Virus record (IMG/VR): IMGVR_UViG_3300037847_004289
Location: 1-30,267 of that record
DNA length: 30,267 nucleotides
Reading direction: 5' to 3' (one strand)
DNA from: a virus
The notes under the pieces are model-generated. The model was given only the letters and a program-made list of their open reading frames with translations, was not told the origin of the DNA and searched no databases. Made by a program: the position numbers and the translations under genes. This document shows positions 20,671 through 29,408 of the stretch, piece after piece (the first letter of the stretch is position 1; each line of letters starts with the position of its first letter).

Positions 20671-22991
20671 TCTTGGACTCTAATTGTTATGTCGCCAGTG
20701 AATGTGATGCCATCCCCGCCATCAATCAACTTAGTTAAATTTGGTTCTGCACCTGTTGGAGCATCCCAAATGACAGGTGCATCACTACCTTGGAGGGTGC
20801 GATTATCAGTCCACAACGAACTTGTGTAATCTGCACCACCTTCAACACCAGCATACACTGTAGATGTTCCTGCGGAATCTGTACTTCCCGCAAGAGGACC
20901 ACCCAGAGATGTAGTGAACCAGTGTTTCATATCTGCCCAAGTCCAATCTCTATTGTATTCAAGTTTAGTTGCCATGATTCCAACAGCAATAGGAGTTGCT
21001 GAACTTGTGCCATTGAATAGTCTATCTTCAGATTCTACAGACTGCACTCCATCAAGACTATAATAAGCGTCATATCTGTTATAACTAGTGCTTGCGTTGT
21101 TATCTGCTGCGGATAGACTGAGATCACATAATGCAAAAATATCAACACCGTTTCCCATGGTGCTATAAGTGGTTTTAGCTTGTCTATAAAAAGTTGAAAG
21201 TCCAACTTCGTTAGAAGCATTTTGTGCCACGCCAAATTCATCCAATGCACCAACCCCAATTCCTTTATAGTAAGATATTCCATTATCATCTTGTCGCCTA
21301 CCAATTTGCCCTGGATATCCAATCCTGTTATAGAATGGTCTGAATGATATTCCAGACATACTGGAATATCCCGACCTTTTTGCTTCCTCAGGAGTTTGTC
21401 CTTGACTCGCTGAGTAGTAGTTATTAAAGTCTGGGTGATCGCCTCTTACTACTTTTTGATCTCTATTGCCAGCAGCGTAACAGAAAATAACTCCAGACTC
21501 CACAAGTTCTCTGCCAGCTTGAAGAACAGAATTATCATATTCATATTCGATTACTAACGCATTACTATTACCAATAAGAGGACCTACTCTAGAACCATAA
21601 TACACCCCATTCGATCCGTCCAATGGAGCCTGACCAGTTCCTGCAGCATCTCTGTGGTTAATATATCCGCTAGAGAGAGAATTTACCCTATGACTCCAAC
21701 TATTACTGGAAATAGTAGGATCTTTTGTACCATACAGGGGATTGATTGGTTTGATTTGATGGAATACTTTTTGCAGATCAAATCCAACTTCCCAAAATGC
21801 TCCATAATCTCCATATAAATTTAGGAACCACTTATTTGCATTATAAGCCCAACCATATTGTCTACCATATGCTTGTGAGGCGCATGGAGTTCCATGGAAA
21901 CCATCATTATCTTGATAATCAGTATTGCTTCCGTTAGCCCTTGCTCTTGTATAACTTGTAGTTATAAGGATAGCACCAAAGTCTTCGACTGTACCTGGAA
22001 CTGCTGTTCCAGTACCGATACCCTGAGTTACAAATTTTGGTGATCTATAAGTTGTACTGTTGTTTCTCCACCAGTTTCTACCTGCTGTATCTGTAGGAAC
22101 TGTTGTTCCATCCCATCTAGTTGTTAAACTGGATGGATTTGCATTAAAGAAGTCTGGATCCAAATAATATGGAGCATCCAAAACTAAATCCAAAAGATCG
22201 CATGTACCTACTGTTGTAGAGATGCCACTGTTAGATAATTTATTACCACCAACATAATTTTGTGGAGTGTCTGACGTAGTGAGTGTACTGATACCTAAAG
22301 TATTTTGGAATTCAATGTGACCAAACCACATATCTTGGTCGCATACAATAACGTCTACGTGCTTACCAGTTCCGTATTGTGGTATTTGACTACCGAGTTG
22401 AACATATGATCCTGTTGTGGAAGCAACTCCATCTTGGTTTGCACCATTAGACCACCAACCACTAACCCAAGGACTTTCTTTTTGAACATGTCTCAACAGT
22501 TGCATCGATCCTCGGTTCTTCAGATTTGAACCAGGACTACTTGTCAGATAACTGTTTCTATTTGAATATCCCTGACACCAAACATTAGATGCATATCTAT
22601 TTTCTTTCGTCAAACTTTCAATCAAATCATCAGGGTTATCCATATAAGTTCCTGGATATGCTGCAGCATTGATGGTTACATTTGTAACGCCAGGATGATT
22701 TTTCAACTGTTGAACTTCTTCATCATCTAATAGATAGATTCCTCTGAGATCACTGTGATTACATGCACTTGGACATTCTACACTCCTAGATGGAATATTG
22801 TCTTCAAGAGTTCCATCTTGCATTAAGATTTCATGAACATGTTTCCAGTCTTCTTTTGTATGACAGAAGACACAGTATTCTTTTTTTGCTCCTGATTCTG
22901 TTGGTTCTTTTGTGTAAGTTTCTTTTCGAGCTTCAAATGCAACTCTTCTTTGTTCCAACCACTCTTCGTAACCCGTTTCAGTAGAAATCAT
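20667..22991 (-). CDS. Subtilisin-like serine protease, probable virion protein (774 aa)
   Basis: Peptidase S8 domain at about residues 200-680, with all elements in order: Asp218 in VDVIVCDQDMWFGHIEF, His366 in DGFHGTPCASQ, oxyanion Asn509 in FCYAAGNRDQK, and Ser663 in FNGTSSATPIAVG. Residues about 82-110 (LRGIYLLDDEEVQQLKNHPG) resemble the end of an I9-type propeptide, which would act as inhibitor and folding aid. Residues 40-77 hold a Cys/His group (CVFCH, CPSAC). About 95 residues follow the catalytic domain. No signal peptide. It sits between two fibre genes with a strong ribosome site (GGGAGGT) 12 bases after the upstream stop, so it is probably a late virion-associated protease acting on the host surface or on virion proteins. 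Family assignment is secure; role is inferred. Confidence 0.88.
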   Translation of the reverse strand: MISTETGYEEWLEQRRVAFEARKETYTKEPTESGAKKEYCVFCHTKEDWKHVHEILMQDGTLEDNIPSRSVECPSACNHSDLRGIYLLDDEEVQQLKNHPGVTNVTINAAAYPGTYMDNPDDLIESLTKENRYASNVWCQGYSNRNSYLTSSPGSNLKNRGSMQLLRHVQKESPWVSGWWSNGANQDGVASTTGSYVQLGSQIPQYGTGKHVDVIVCDQDMWFGHIEFQNTLGISTLTTSDTPQNYVGGNKLSNSGISTTVGTCDLLDLVLDAPYYLDPDFFNANPSSLTTRWDGTTVPTDTAGRNWWRNNSTTYRSPKFVTQGIGTGTAVPGTVEDFGAILITTSYTRARANGSNTDYQDNDGFHGTPCASQAYGRQYGWAYNANKWFLNLYGDYGAFWEVGFDLQKVFHQIKPINPLYGTKDPTISSNSWSHRVNSLSSGYINHRDAAGTGQAPLDGSNGVYYGSRVGPLIGNSNALVIEYEYDNSVLQAGRELVESGVIFCYAAGNRDQKVVRGDHPDFNNYYSASQGQTPEEAKRSGYSSMSGISFRPFYNRIGYPGQIGRRQDDNGISYYKGIGVGALDEFGVAQNASNEVGLSTFYRQAKTTYSTMGNGVDIFALCDLSLSAADNNASTSYNRYDAYYSLDGVQSVESEDRLFNGTSSATPIAVGIMATKLEYNRDWTWADMKHWFTTSLGGPLAGSTDSAGTSTVYAGVEGGADYTSSLWTDNRTLQGSDAPVIWDAPTGAEPNLTKLIDGGDGITFTGDITIRVQE

Positions 22992-23003
22992 TTCTTACCT
23001 CCC

Positions 23004-26000
23004 TCAAAGCATTTTGTTTGCACTGAATCTGTAAGTGGTGACTCCAGATATTCCAGTTAAAGGAACTAAGTTCACTTGAATTTGGCCTGCAGCAACAGAG
23101 ACTGATATATCTGCTATTCGATTTGGTTCATACATGACTCCATATTCCGATACATATGCAGTTGTTCCTACACCCATCACTAGTGCCTTTTGTGCCTGAT
23201 AGTTATTACCATTGATGATGTGTATTGTGTATTCTGCTGTTACGAAATCATCAACGTAAACATCCATTTCATGAGGTGTTCCTGCAGAGGCTGTGAACGA
23301 TGATGATGCAACTCCACTACCCTGATATACAGAGTTCTTGACTTGTAATACAGCATCTCCAACTGGATTTGTAGTTCCTAGACCGATTGATCCACCACCA
23401 TCAACCAGAGAAACACCATTCGTAGCTGTGTTGAACAAAACTCCTGCGTCGGGTGTTGCCCAAGCACCATCACCCCTGAGGAATGTAGAACTGCTTGGAG
23501 TTCCACTAGATGCAAGTCTGTTTACACCAACTGTACCAGAAGCGAGGGCGCCAGCATTTAAGTTTGTGATAGAAGAACCATCACCACTTAGAGTACTTGC
23601 GGTTAGTCCAGTGCAATTAAGGTTTGTGGTTTGTAGGATATTGGTGGATGGATTGAAATAAAGGACACCACTATCAACTTCAAGTTCTCTGTAACCACCA
23701 CCAGACTGAGTATCTCTTAAGAATGGAATTAGTTTATTTTGACTGTTGTCTGAAGATTCATAGACGTAAGAGAACGTTGTTGATCCAATACCAGCACCGC
23801 CAGTCTGATCTGCCACCCAAGCATAATCAGAACCATTCCAACTTAAGATTTGATTGGTAGACGCAGTGCCAACATTAAGGTGAGTATCTACATCATTATT
23901 TGTGAAGGAACCACCTCCACCTTCACCAGCAGAGTATCCTATAATCTGAGATGTGGTGATACCAGTTATTTGTGAACCAATACCAATGAACTCTGTTGCG
24001 GAAAGAGTTCCAGTGACTGTCGCGCCAATACTAGTGGTTTCTAATTTCTTAGAACCATTCCACCAAAGTTCTACAGATCCACCCGAATTAAATACACCTA
24101 AATTGACATCGCTAGGATTTTTAATCTGAAGAGAACTACTCTTTATTATCAAAGAACCTGCGCCAGTTTCCTCAATGTAACTTGTAGATCCATCACTGTA
24201 AATTTCTAATTCTATACTGTCACCAAATCTTAATCTATCATTATTCCCAAGAGATATGCTAGAACTGAATGATACATTACTAGTAAATGTAGAATCACCA
24301 CTAACATCTAGACGATTAAAGGAAGAAGATCCTGTGGTAGCAATACCAACTATACCAGTAATAAAACCAGCATCATTAGTCAACTCACTTGTACTAGTGG
24401 CTGAGGTGGTGATATATCCAGCAGCGCTATGATCTCCCCAACTATAAGAAGTATCCCAATTGGAAATCTGAGTGGATGTAATTGTTGATGCAGTTCCCGT
24501 GTAAGCAGGAACGGTTATAGTTGCAATGTCTCCAGTTACTGATGCAGTGATTCCAGTACCCACAAAGTTTAGAGTTTTTGCAGATCCAACTACAGATCCC
24601 TCATCTCTAATACTGAGAGATACATTAGTTGCTGCAACACCCGTGAGTCCAGAACCATCTCCAACAAAATTGGCTGCAGTAATAATACCACTGATATTTT
24701 GATTACCAGTCAGAGTTAAGTCAGCCGTAATTTCTACTTCATTATTAAATGAATCGAGGCGAAGGGTTCCTGCTTGGGTAGTAATTCTATTTGATTGACT
24801 GCCTGCCATAATCAGGTCGCCAGCATCCACTCTAGGTGTGGTTAATTCATTGCTTCCCAGATCTATGCCACCACTCATGGTGACAATTCCAGTGAATGTA
24901 GTTCCCCCCGTGGTTACAAATCCAGTTGTTGCACTATTGACATAACCTTCGGATGCAAGTCCTGCGACAATACCAGATGTTACAAAACCTGCATTGTTTG
25001 TTAGATCGCTGGTGTCTGATGGAATGGTAGGTTTATCTTGTAAATCAACATAACTACCAGAGAAAGTCTTGATACCAATTTGAGTATCAACATAGTTTGT
25101 AACGTATGCAGTGGTTGTGAATCCTCTACTTAGAACATAACCATCCGTCACAAACCCAACGATTGCGTTGTTCACATACCCCGTGGTCGCCATGCCAACA
25201 ACGGCATTGCTGATGTTACTGTCAACATAACCTTCGGATGCGAGACCTACGACAGAAGTTGTTGTGGCGTATCCTGTGAGGTTTGGTGGGGTATATTCAA
25301 ATACACCTGTTACCTGATTATATGTAAGTCCTGCAGAACCTGGTGAGTTTTGAGTTACAGATAGATCGGAGTATCCTATACCTGCACCTCCAGATCCTCC
25401 GATGTCTGCAGCGGCCTGCCAAGTGTCGCCAGACCACTTAAGAACATGCCCAATTGTTGGTGATGGTGCGTTTACATCATTCAGATCACTTATTGTCGTG
25501 GGTATACCTGGTCTACCAGATAGGTCACTATATGCACCAGAGAAAGTTCTGATCCCTATCTGAGCATCGACATAAGTTATTGCAGCATAGTTACCGATAT
25601 TACTGATGTTTAATGTCGTAATTCCAGTAATTGCACTACCATCACCAACAAACGATGTTGCGGTAAGGACACCGAGATTGATTCCCTTAGTTGTACTATT
25701 ACCAAGTCCTAGAACATCGTCGATGGTTTGAGTTTCAGTATATGATGTGAGATAACCAACGGTTGCATGATTACCCCAGTTATATGATGTGTTCCAATTA
25801 TTAATATCAGCAGTTCCAATTCCTAGTGAGATTGGTGCTTCTCTTTCCCACTTACTAGTTGAAAAATTATATCTAAGAATATTACCATTCCATCCAGAGT
25901 CTGGAACATCATCTAGTGTATCACTAAGATCTGTAAGTTTACTATTGGTATCTAATAACTGAATCCATGCACCAGCGTGTGCAAAATAACCATGTCCAGT

Positions 26001-26900
26001 TTCATGAACATGTGCAAACATGCCATGATATGTACTTGGACTTACTGTGTTTAGTCCACTAAGAGTTGCCCAAACGTTAGAGTAGTAGAGTTTATCTGCA
26101 GTAAGAGATCCTATAGTTATGTCTCTACTGGTTGAACTTCCTAAACTAACAACATCATCTAGTGTTTGCGTCTCTGTATATGATGTAAGATATCCTACCG
26201 CACCGTGATCTCCCCAATTATATGCCCTATCCCAGTTTGTGATATCTGCAGTAGTAATTCCACTGTACGGATATGTTGGCCAAGATACTGATACTGTTGA
26301 TATACCTTCACTGACAGGTGTTAGATCCAGATTGGGACCAAAGTCTAGTTTTGTTACGTCACCTACGGTTATATTATCATCGCGAACTTCGACGCCAGCT
26401 ATACCTCCTCCGCCGCCAGTTCCACCTGCTCCAATGATACTTGAAGCGACAGAAATGTTAACTCTACCTCTACCGTCTGGAGCACTAACCTCAATATTTT
26501 CTGCAAAATTTAATTCTTTTACAATACCTCTTCTAGTTCCATCTTCATAAACATCAATACCTGCACTTGTTGCAGTAACATTTGTTAGTTGAGATCCGTC
26601 TCCAAAGAATTGAAGAGCAGTTACAATTCCAGCAACCTTTAGATCTGTAACTTCGATTGACTGAACTGTCGAAACACCTGTATTTGTAAGTCCAGAAACT
26701 TCAATAGATGGTGTACCTGAAAGGTTTTGTGCAAGAGTAGAAATGCCTGCAGTGCTTGCGTAACTAATTACATCCGCACCATCCCCGAGGGTGTTGTAAA
26801 TCTCCGTAAAATTATCATTAACTTTGGACAGACCCGTTCTCAACGGATCTCCATTTCCATCATTGGGAGCGTTTCCTATGTTAATAACACGTTTAGACAT
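23004..26900 (-). CDS. Tail-fibre-like virion structural protein, repeat-rich (1298 aa)
   Basis: Second giant fibre-like protein. The N-terminus INIGNAPNDGNGDPLRTG then KVNDNFTEIYNTLGDGAD matches that of the 966-5174 protein, so both probably attach at similar sites. Repeats include xxFVGDGSxxTGI units and three copies of a WxxxYxWGxHxxxGY motif (WDRAYNWGDHGAVGYLTSY, WNTSYNWGNHATVGYLTSY, WDTSYSWGDHSAAGY), known from many phage tail fibres. The last ~110 residues, from about VYQGSGVASSSFTAS to ANKML, are non-repetitive. A late promoter core (26932-26938) and GGAG precede the ATG. It heads a minus-strand block with the subtilase. Receptor-binding function is inferred. Confidence 0.82.
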   Translation of the reverse strand: MSKRVINIGNAPNDGNGDPLRTGLSKVNDNFTEIYNTLGDGADVISYASTAGISTLAQNLSGTPSIEVSGLTNTGVSTVQSIEVTDLKVAGIVTALQFFGDGSQLTNVTATSAGIDVYEDGTRRGIVKELNFAENIEVSAPDGRGRVNISVASSIIGAGGTGGGGGIAGVEVRDDNITVGDVTKLDFGPNLDLTPVSEGISTVSVSWPTYPYSGITTADITNWDRAYNWGDHGAVGYLTSYTETQTLDDVVSLGSSTSRDITIGSLTADKLYYSNVWATLSGLNTVSPSTYHGMFAHVHETGHGYFAHAGAWIQLLDTNSKLTDLSDTLDDVPDSGWNGNILRYNFSTSKWEREAPISLGIGTADINNWNTSYNWGNHATVGYLTSYTETQTIDDVLGLGNSTTKGINLGVLTATSFVGDGSAITGITTLNISNIGNYAAITYVDAQIGIRTFSGAYSDLSGRPGIPTTISDLNDVNAPSPTIGHVLKWSGDTWQAAADIGGSGGAGIGYSDLSVTQNSPGSAGLTYNQVTGVFEYTPPNLTGYATTTSVVGLASEGYVDSNISNAVVGMATTGYVNNAIVGFVTDGYVLSRGFTTTAYVTNYVDTQIGIKTFSGSYVDLQDKPTIPSDTSDLTNNAGFVTSGIVAGLASEGYVNSATTGFVTTGGTTFTGIVTMSGGIDLGSNELTTPRVDAGDLIMAGSQSNRITTQAGTLRLDSFNNEVEITADLTLTGNQNISGIITAANFVGDGSGLTGVAATNVSLSIRDEGSVVGSAKTLNFVGTGITASVTGDIATITVPAYTGTASTITSTQISNWDTSYSWGDHSAAGYITTSATSTSELTNDAGFITGIVGIATTGSSSFNRLDVSGDSTFTSNVSFSSSISLGNNDRLRFGDSIELEIYSDGSTSYIEETGAGSLIIKSSSLQIKNPSDVNLGVFNSGGSVELWWNGSKKLETTSIGATVTGTLSATEFIGIGSQITGITTSQIIGYSAGEGGGGSFTNNDVDTHLNVGTASTNQILSWNGSDYAWVADQTGGAGIGSTTFSYVYESSDNSQNKLIPFLRDTQSGGGYRELEVDSGVLYFNPSTNILQTTNLNCTGLTASTLSGDGSSITNLNAGALASGTVGVNRLASSGTPSSSTFLRGDGAWATPDAGVLFNTATNGVSLVDGGGSIGLGTTNPVGDAVLQVKNSVYQGSGVASSSFTASAGTPHEMDVYVDDFVTAEYTIHIINGNNYQAQKALVMGVGTTAYVSEYGVMYEPNRIADISVSVAAGQIQVNLVPLTGISGVTTYRFSANKML

Positions 26901-26931
26901 TAAAACTCCGCCCTATGTCCCTATTTTATTA

Positions 26932-26938
26932 TATTTAT
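26932..26938 (-). promoter_or_regulatory. Putative late promoter ATAAATA (minus strand)
   Basis: ATAAATA, 31 bases before the ATG of the fibre gene at 26900. Back-to-back with the plus-strand late core at 26946-26952. Confidence 0.6.
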
Positions 26939-26945
26939 CGTACAC

Positions 26946-26952
26946 ATAAATA
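26946..26952 (+). promoter_or_regulatory. Putative late promoter ATAAATA (plus strand)
   Basis: CATAAATA, 15 bases before the ATG at 26968, only seven bases from the minus-strand core. Together they form a divergent late promoter pair. Confidence 0.55.
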
Positions 26953-26967
26953 AGAAAGTTCTGGACT

Positions 26968-27087
26968 ATGTTAATGAAAAAAATGATTGAAGATCTTATC
27001 GAAGCATATCGAGATTGGAAAGAGGAAAGAGCATTCAAGAAAAGACTGAAAGGTCAACAAAAACGTGATCCATATTTGTACAAATGA
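26968..27087 (+). CDS. Small basic protein (39 aa)
   Basis: 39-residue gene beginning MLMKKMIEDLIEAYRDWKEE, one amphipathic charged helix ending in a basic tail (KRLKGQQKRDPYLYK). Its stop overlaps the start of the carbamoyltransferase gene (ATGA), so it is probably coupled to it and shares the late promoter. Alternative in-frame ATGs exist at 26974 and 26983. Function unknown. Confidence 0.5.
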   Translation: MLMKKMIEDLIEAYRDWKEERAFKKRLKGQQKRDPYLYK

Positions 27088-28550
27088 TGACTAAGTGGGG
27101 AATCTCTGCGAATAGTCACAACGCTGCATTAAGTATATTCGTTGGAGATCAATTAGTTTTCGCCACATCTAGCGAAAGATATAGTAAGATTAAAAACGAT
27201 CCACATCTTTGTAAGTCACTAATTGATGATGCGATGTGGTGGGGTACGCCACAAGAGGTGTATTGGTACGAAAGTCCTAGAATTAAATCATACAGACAGT
27301 TTTTAGCTGGACAACATATACCTAAAGGTGAGAATAATATAGGTAACTACATTCGTAAAAATATCGGACACTTACCTGTCTATTATACTTCACACCACAA
27401 GAGTCATGCAGCTGCTGGATATTACACCAGTAAGTTTGATAATGCCGCGATTGTTGTTTTAGATGCTATTGGTGAATTTGAAACTTGTACTATCTGGAAA
27501 GGTCGTGGAGAAAAATTAAAAAAAGTATATTCACAGTCATACCCCTCTAGTTTGGGTCTTTGGTATTCCGCAATGACACAACGGTGTGGATTAAAACCAA
27601 ACGAGGAAGAATATATCCTAATGGGTATGTCCGCATTTGGAGATCCCGATAGACTTTATAGAGAGGTATTATCTGACTTCTTTGATTTAAATAAGAATCC
27701 ATACTACCTCAAACACAACTTACATAAAGGTTGTTCTATCTGGAGAGAAGATCTTCATAGTCAAAAAGACATATTTGATATTGCTGCGGCAACTCAAAAA
27801 GTGTATGAGAAGATGTTGGAAAGAACACTAATGAAAGCTAAGTCCATCGTTAAGAGTGACAACCTTGTACTCATGGGTGGGTGTGCTTTAAATTGTTCTG
27901 CAAATCCTATTGGATACAAGTTCTTCAAAGACGTTTGGATTATGCCTGCTCCTGGGGATGATGGTAGTTCTATTGGTGCAGTTCTTGCACATACCAAAAA
28001 ACATATTCCATGGAAGAATCCATACTTAGGTAAAAACTTAGGATACAACTCTGACAATGCAACTATTGTTGAAGATCTTTTGAGAAATCAGATTTGTGGA
28101 CTTGCTAGAGGTCGGGCAGAGTTCGGTCCCAGAGCTCTAGGTAATCGTAGTTTGATTGCAGATCCTAGAGGTACTGATATAAAAGATAGGGTCAACGAAA
28201 TTAAAAAAAGAGAACCATTCAGACCCTTTGCTCCTGCAATTCTAGAAGAGTTTGCCAGTGAATACTTTGACATGCCTTGTGAAAAATCACCATACATGCA
28301 AATGGTAGTTAAGTGTAGGAGACCTGATCTATACCCAGCAATTGTTCATGTTGATGGGACAAGTAGAGTTCAAACGGTATCTAAAGAAGATAACCCAGAA
28401 TTTAGAGAACTTCTTGAAATGTGGTACAAAGAAACTGGATGCCCGATGCTTCTGAATACTTCGTTAAATATAAAAGGAGAACCCATTTTGAATGACAAAG
28501 ATCAGATTATTCAATGGGAAGAAAAACATAAAATTAAAATCTGGACATGA
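27084..28550 (+). CDS. Carbamoyltransferase, NodU/CmcH/TobZ family (488 aa)
   Basis: Enzyme that transfers a carbamoyl group from carbamoyl phosphate to a hydroxyl of a sugar or other small molecule through a carbamoyl-adenylate. Motifs: HHKSHAAAGYY (residues 104-114, metal-binding in the Kae1-like domain), ILMGMSAFGDP (178-188), LMGGCALNCSANP for the nucleotide, and GRAEFGPRALGNRSLIADPR and REPFRPFAPAI in the C-terminal YrdC-like region. At 488 aa it is somewhat shorter than most members (about 550-600). It overlaps both neighbours (ATGA). With the SGNH hydrolase behind it, modification of a glycan or virion surface sugar is a reasonable inference; no sugar synthesis genes are in view. Confidence 0.9.
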   Translation: MMTKWGISANSHNAALSIFVGDQLVFATSSERYSKIKNDPHLCKSLIDDAMWWGTPQEVYWYESPRIKSYRQFLAGQHIPKGENNIGNYIRKNIGHLPVYYTSHHKSHAAAGYYTSKFDNAAIVVLDAIGEFETCTIWKGRGEKLKKVYSQSYPSSLGLWYSAMTQRCGLKPNEEEYILMGMSAFGDPDRLYREVLSDFFDLNKNPYYLKHNLHKGCSIWREDLHSQKDIFDIAAATQKVYEKMLERTLMKAKSIVKSDNLVLMGGCALNCSANPIGYKFFKDVWIMPAPGDDGSSIGAVLAHTKKHIPWKNPYLGKNLGYNSDNATIVEDLLRNQICGLARGRAEFGPRALGNRSLIADPRGTDIKDRVNEIKKREPFRPFAPAILEEFASEYFDMPCEKSPYMQMVVKCRRPDLYPAIVHVDGTSRVQTVSKEDNPEFRELLEMWYKETGCPMLLNTSLNIKGEPILNDKDQIIQWEEKHKIKIWT

Positions 28551-29359
28551 CAACATTAGTAACGTTTGGTGACAGTCATAGTGCTGGTGCAGAGCTGGAA
28601 TGCAAAGGTCATCCAGGATCACCAGAAAGAGCATATCCTGCCAAAATTGCAGAACACTATGGTTGGAAGTCTATAAACTTATCTACCTGTGGTGGTAGTA
28701 ACGCATGGTTGTGGAAGACTTTTGAGGACTGTATGCCTATTCTCATGGAAAAGGAAGAGGATCTATTTGTACTATGCAACTTCACAGAAATTTCAAGAAT
28801 GTATTTCTGGGATAATGGTAGTTCACCTATGGATCCTTATAACTTTGAACCCTATAGATACGCCAGACACGTTACTACAGTTGCACTAGATCCAGATCTT
28901 CATAAAAATCCCGATAAAGAACACTGTGTTTGGCCAGTTGGCATAATAGAACAGTATAGATATTGGTTGAAAAGAAATACTGATCAACAACTTGCAGAAA
29001 AAACTTTAAGGATAATAAAAGATATTCAATCAATATGTAAGTACCACAAAATTCCATTTTTATTCCATACCAGTTTAAATTGGTTTGAAGGTGATTGGAA
29101 AAATATTGATAAACAAACTTTTTACGGACATCAGGAAGACGAATACACAGAGAAATATCTTTGGAGAAGAGCTATAGATTATTCATATTGGGGAGTTGCT
29201 ACTAACCATAAAGATTGGAAACAAATACAAAAGAAACCTCGTTGGAGTATGCATTATCCAGAAGAATACCATGAATTCTGGGCAAAAACAATGATTGATT
29301 TCATAGAAGAACAAGGTATTCTTAACTCGCTTGACATGCCCTCATGGTTATCAGTATAA
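28547..29359 (+). CDS. SGNH/GDSL-type hydrolase-like protein (270 aa)
   Basis: The N-terminal TLVTFGDSHSAGAELE has the block I GDS motif with Ser10 as candidate nucleophile. TCGGSNAWLW fits block II Gly and block III Gly-x-Asn, and a C-terminal HYPEEYHEFWAKTM could supply the block V His. This family removes or moves acyl groups on sugars and lipids. The rest is aromatic- and Lys-rich (YRYWLKRN, HFTSLNWF-like HTSLNWFEGDWK). No signal peptide, so it acts inside the cell or is packaged. Translation is coupled to the carbamoyltransferase (ATGA). The pair suggests carbohydrate decoration such as carbamoylation plus acetyl editing; this is inference. Confidence 0.78.
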   Translation: MTTLVTFGDSHSAGAELECKGHPGSPERAYPAKIAEHYGWKSINLSTCGGSNAWLWKTFEDCMPILMEKEEDLFVLCNFTEISRMYFWDNGSSPMDPYNFEPYRYARHVTTVALDPDLHKNPDKEHCVWPVGIIEQYRYWLKRNTDQQLAEKTLRIIKDIQSICKYHKIPFLFHTSLNWFEGDWKNIDKQTFYGHQEDEYTEKYLWRRAIDYSYWGVATNHKDWKQIQKKPRWSMHYPEEYHEFWAKTMIDFIEEQGILNSLDMPSWLSV

Positions 29360-29380
29360 TGACTCTGTGGAGTTTCAGAA

Positions 29381-29387
29381 ATAAATA
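29381..29387 (+). promoter_or_regulatory. Putative late promoter ATAAATA
   Basis: ATAAATA, 21 bases before the ATG at 29409. The predicted start near 29393 lies just after the left arm of the hairpin 29387-29408. Confidence 0.55.
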
Positions 29388-29408
29388 TAGCTAAACTTAA
29401 AAAGCTAT
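29387..29408 (+). promoter_or_regulatory. Hairpin abutting a start codon
   Basis: ATAGCT (29387-29392) pairs with AGCTAT (29403-29408) around a 10-base loop and touches the ATG at 29409. Late transcripts starting in the loop could not form it. Confidence 0.5.

Noticed and set aside
22863-22874. CxxCH-type motif (CVFCH) in the subtilase as a heme c site
   Set aside because: The protein has no signal peptide and the motif lies with other Cys/His residues, so metal binding is more likely than heme.
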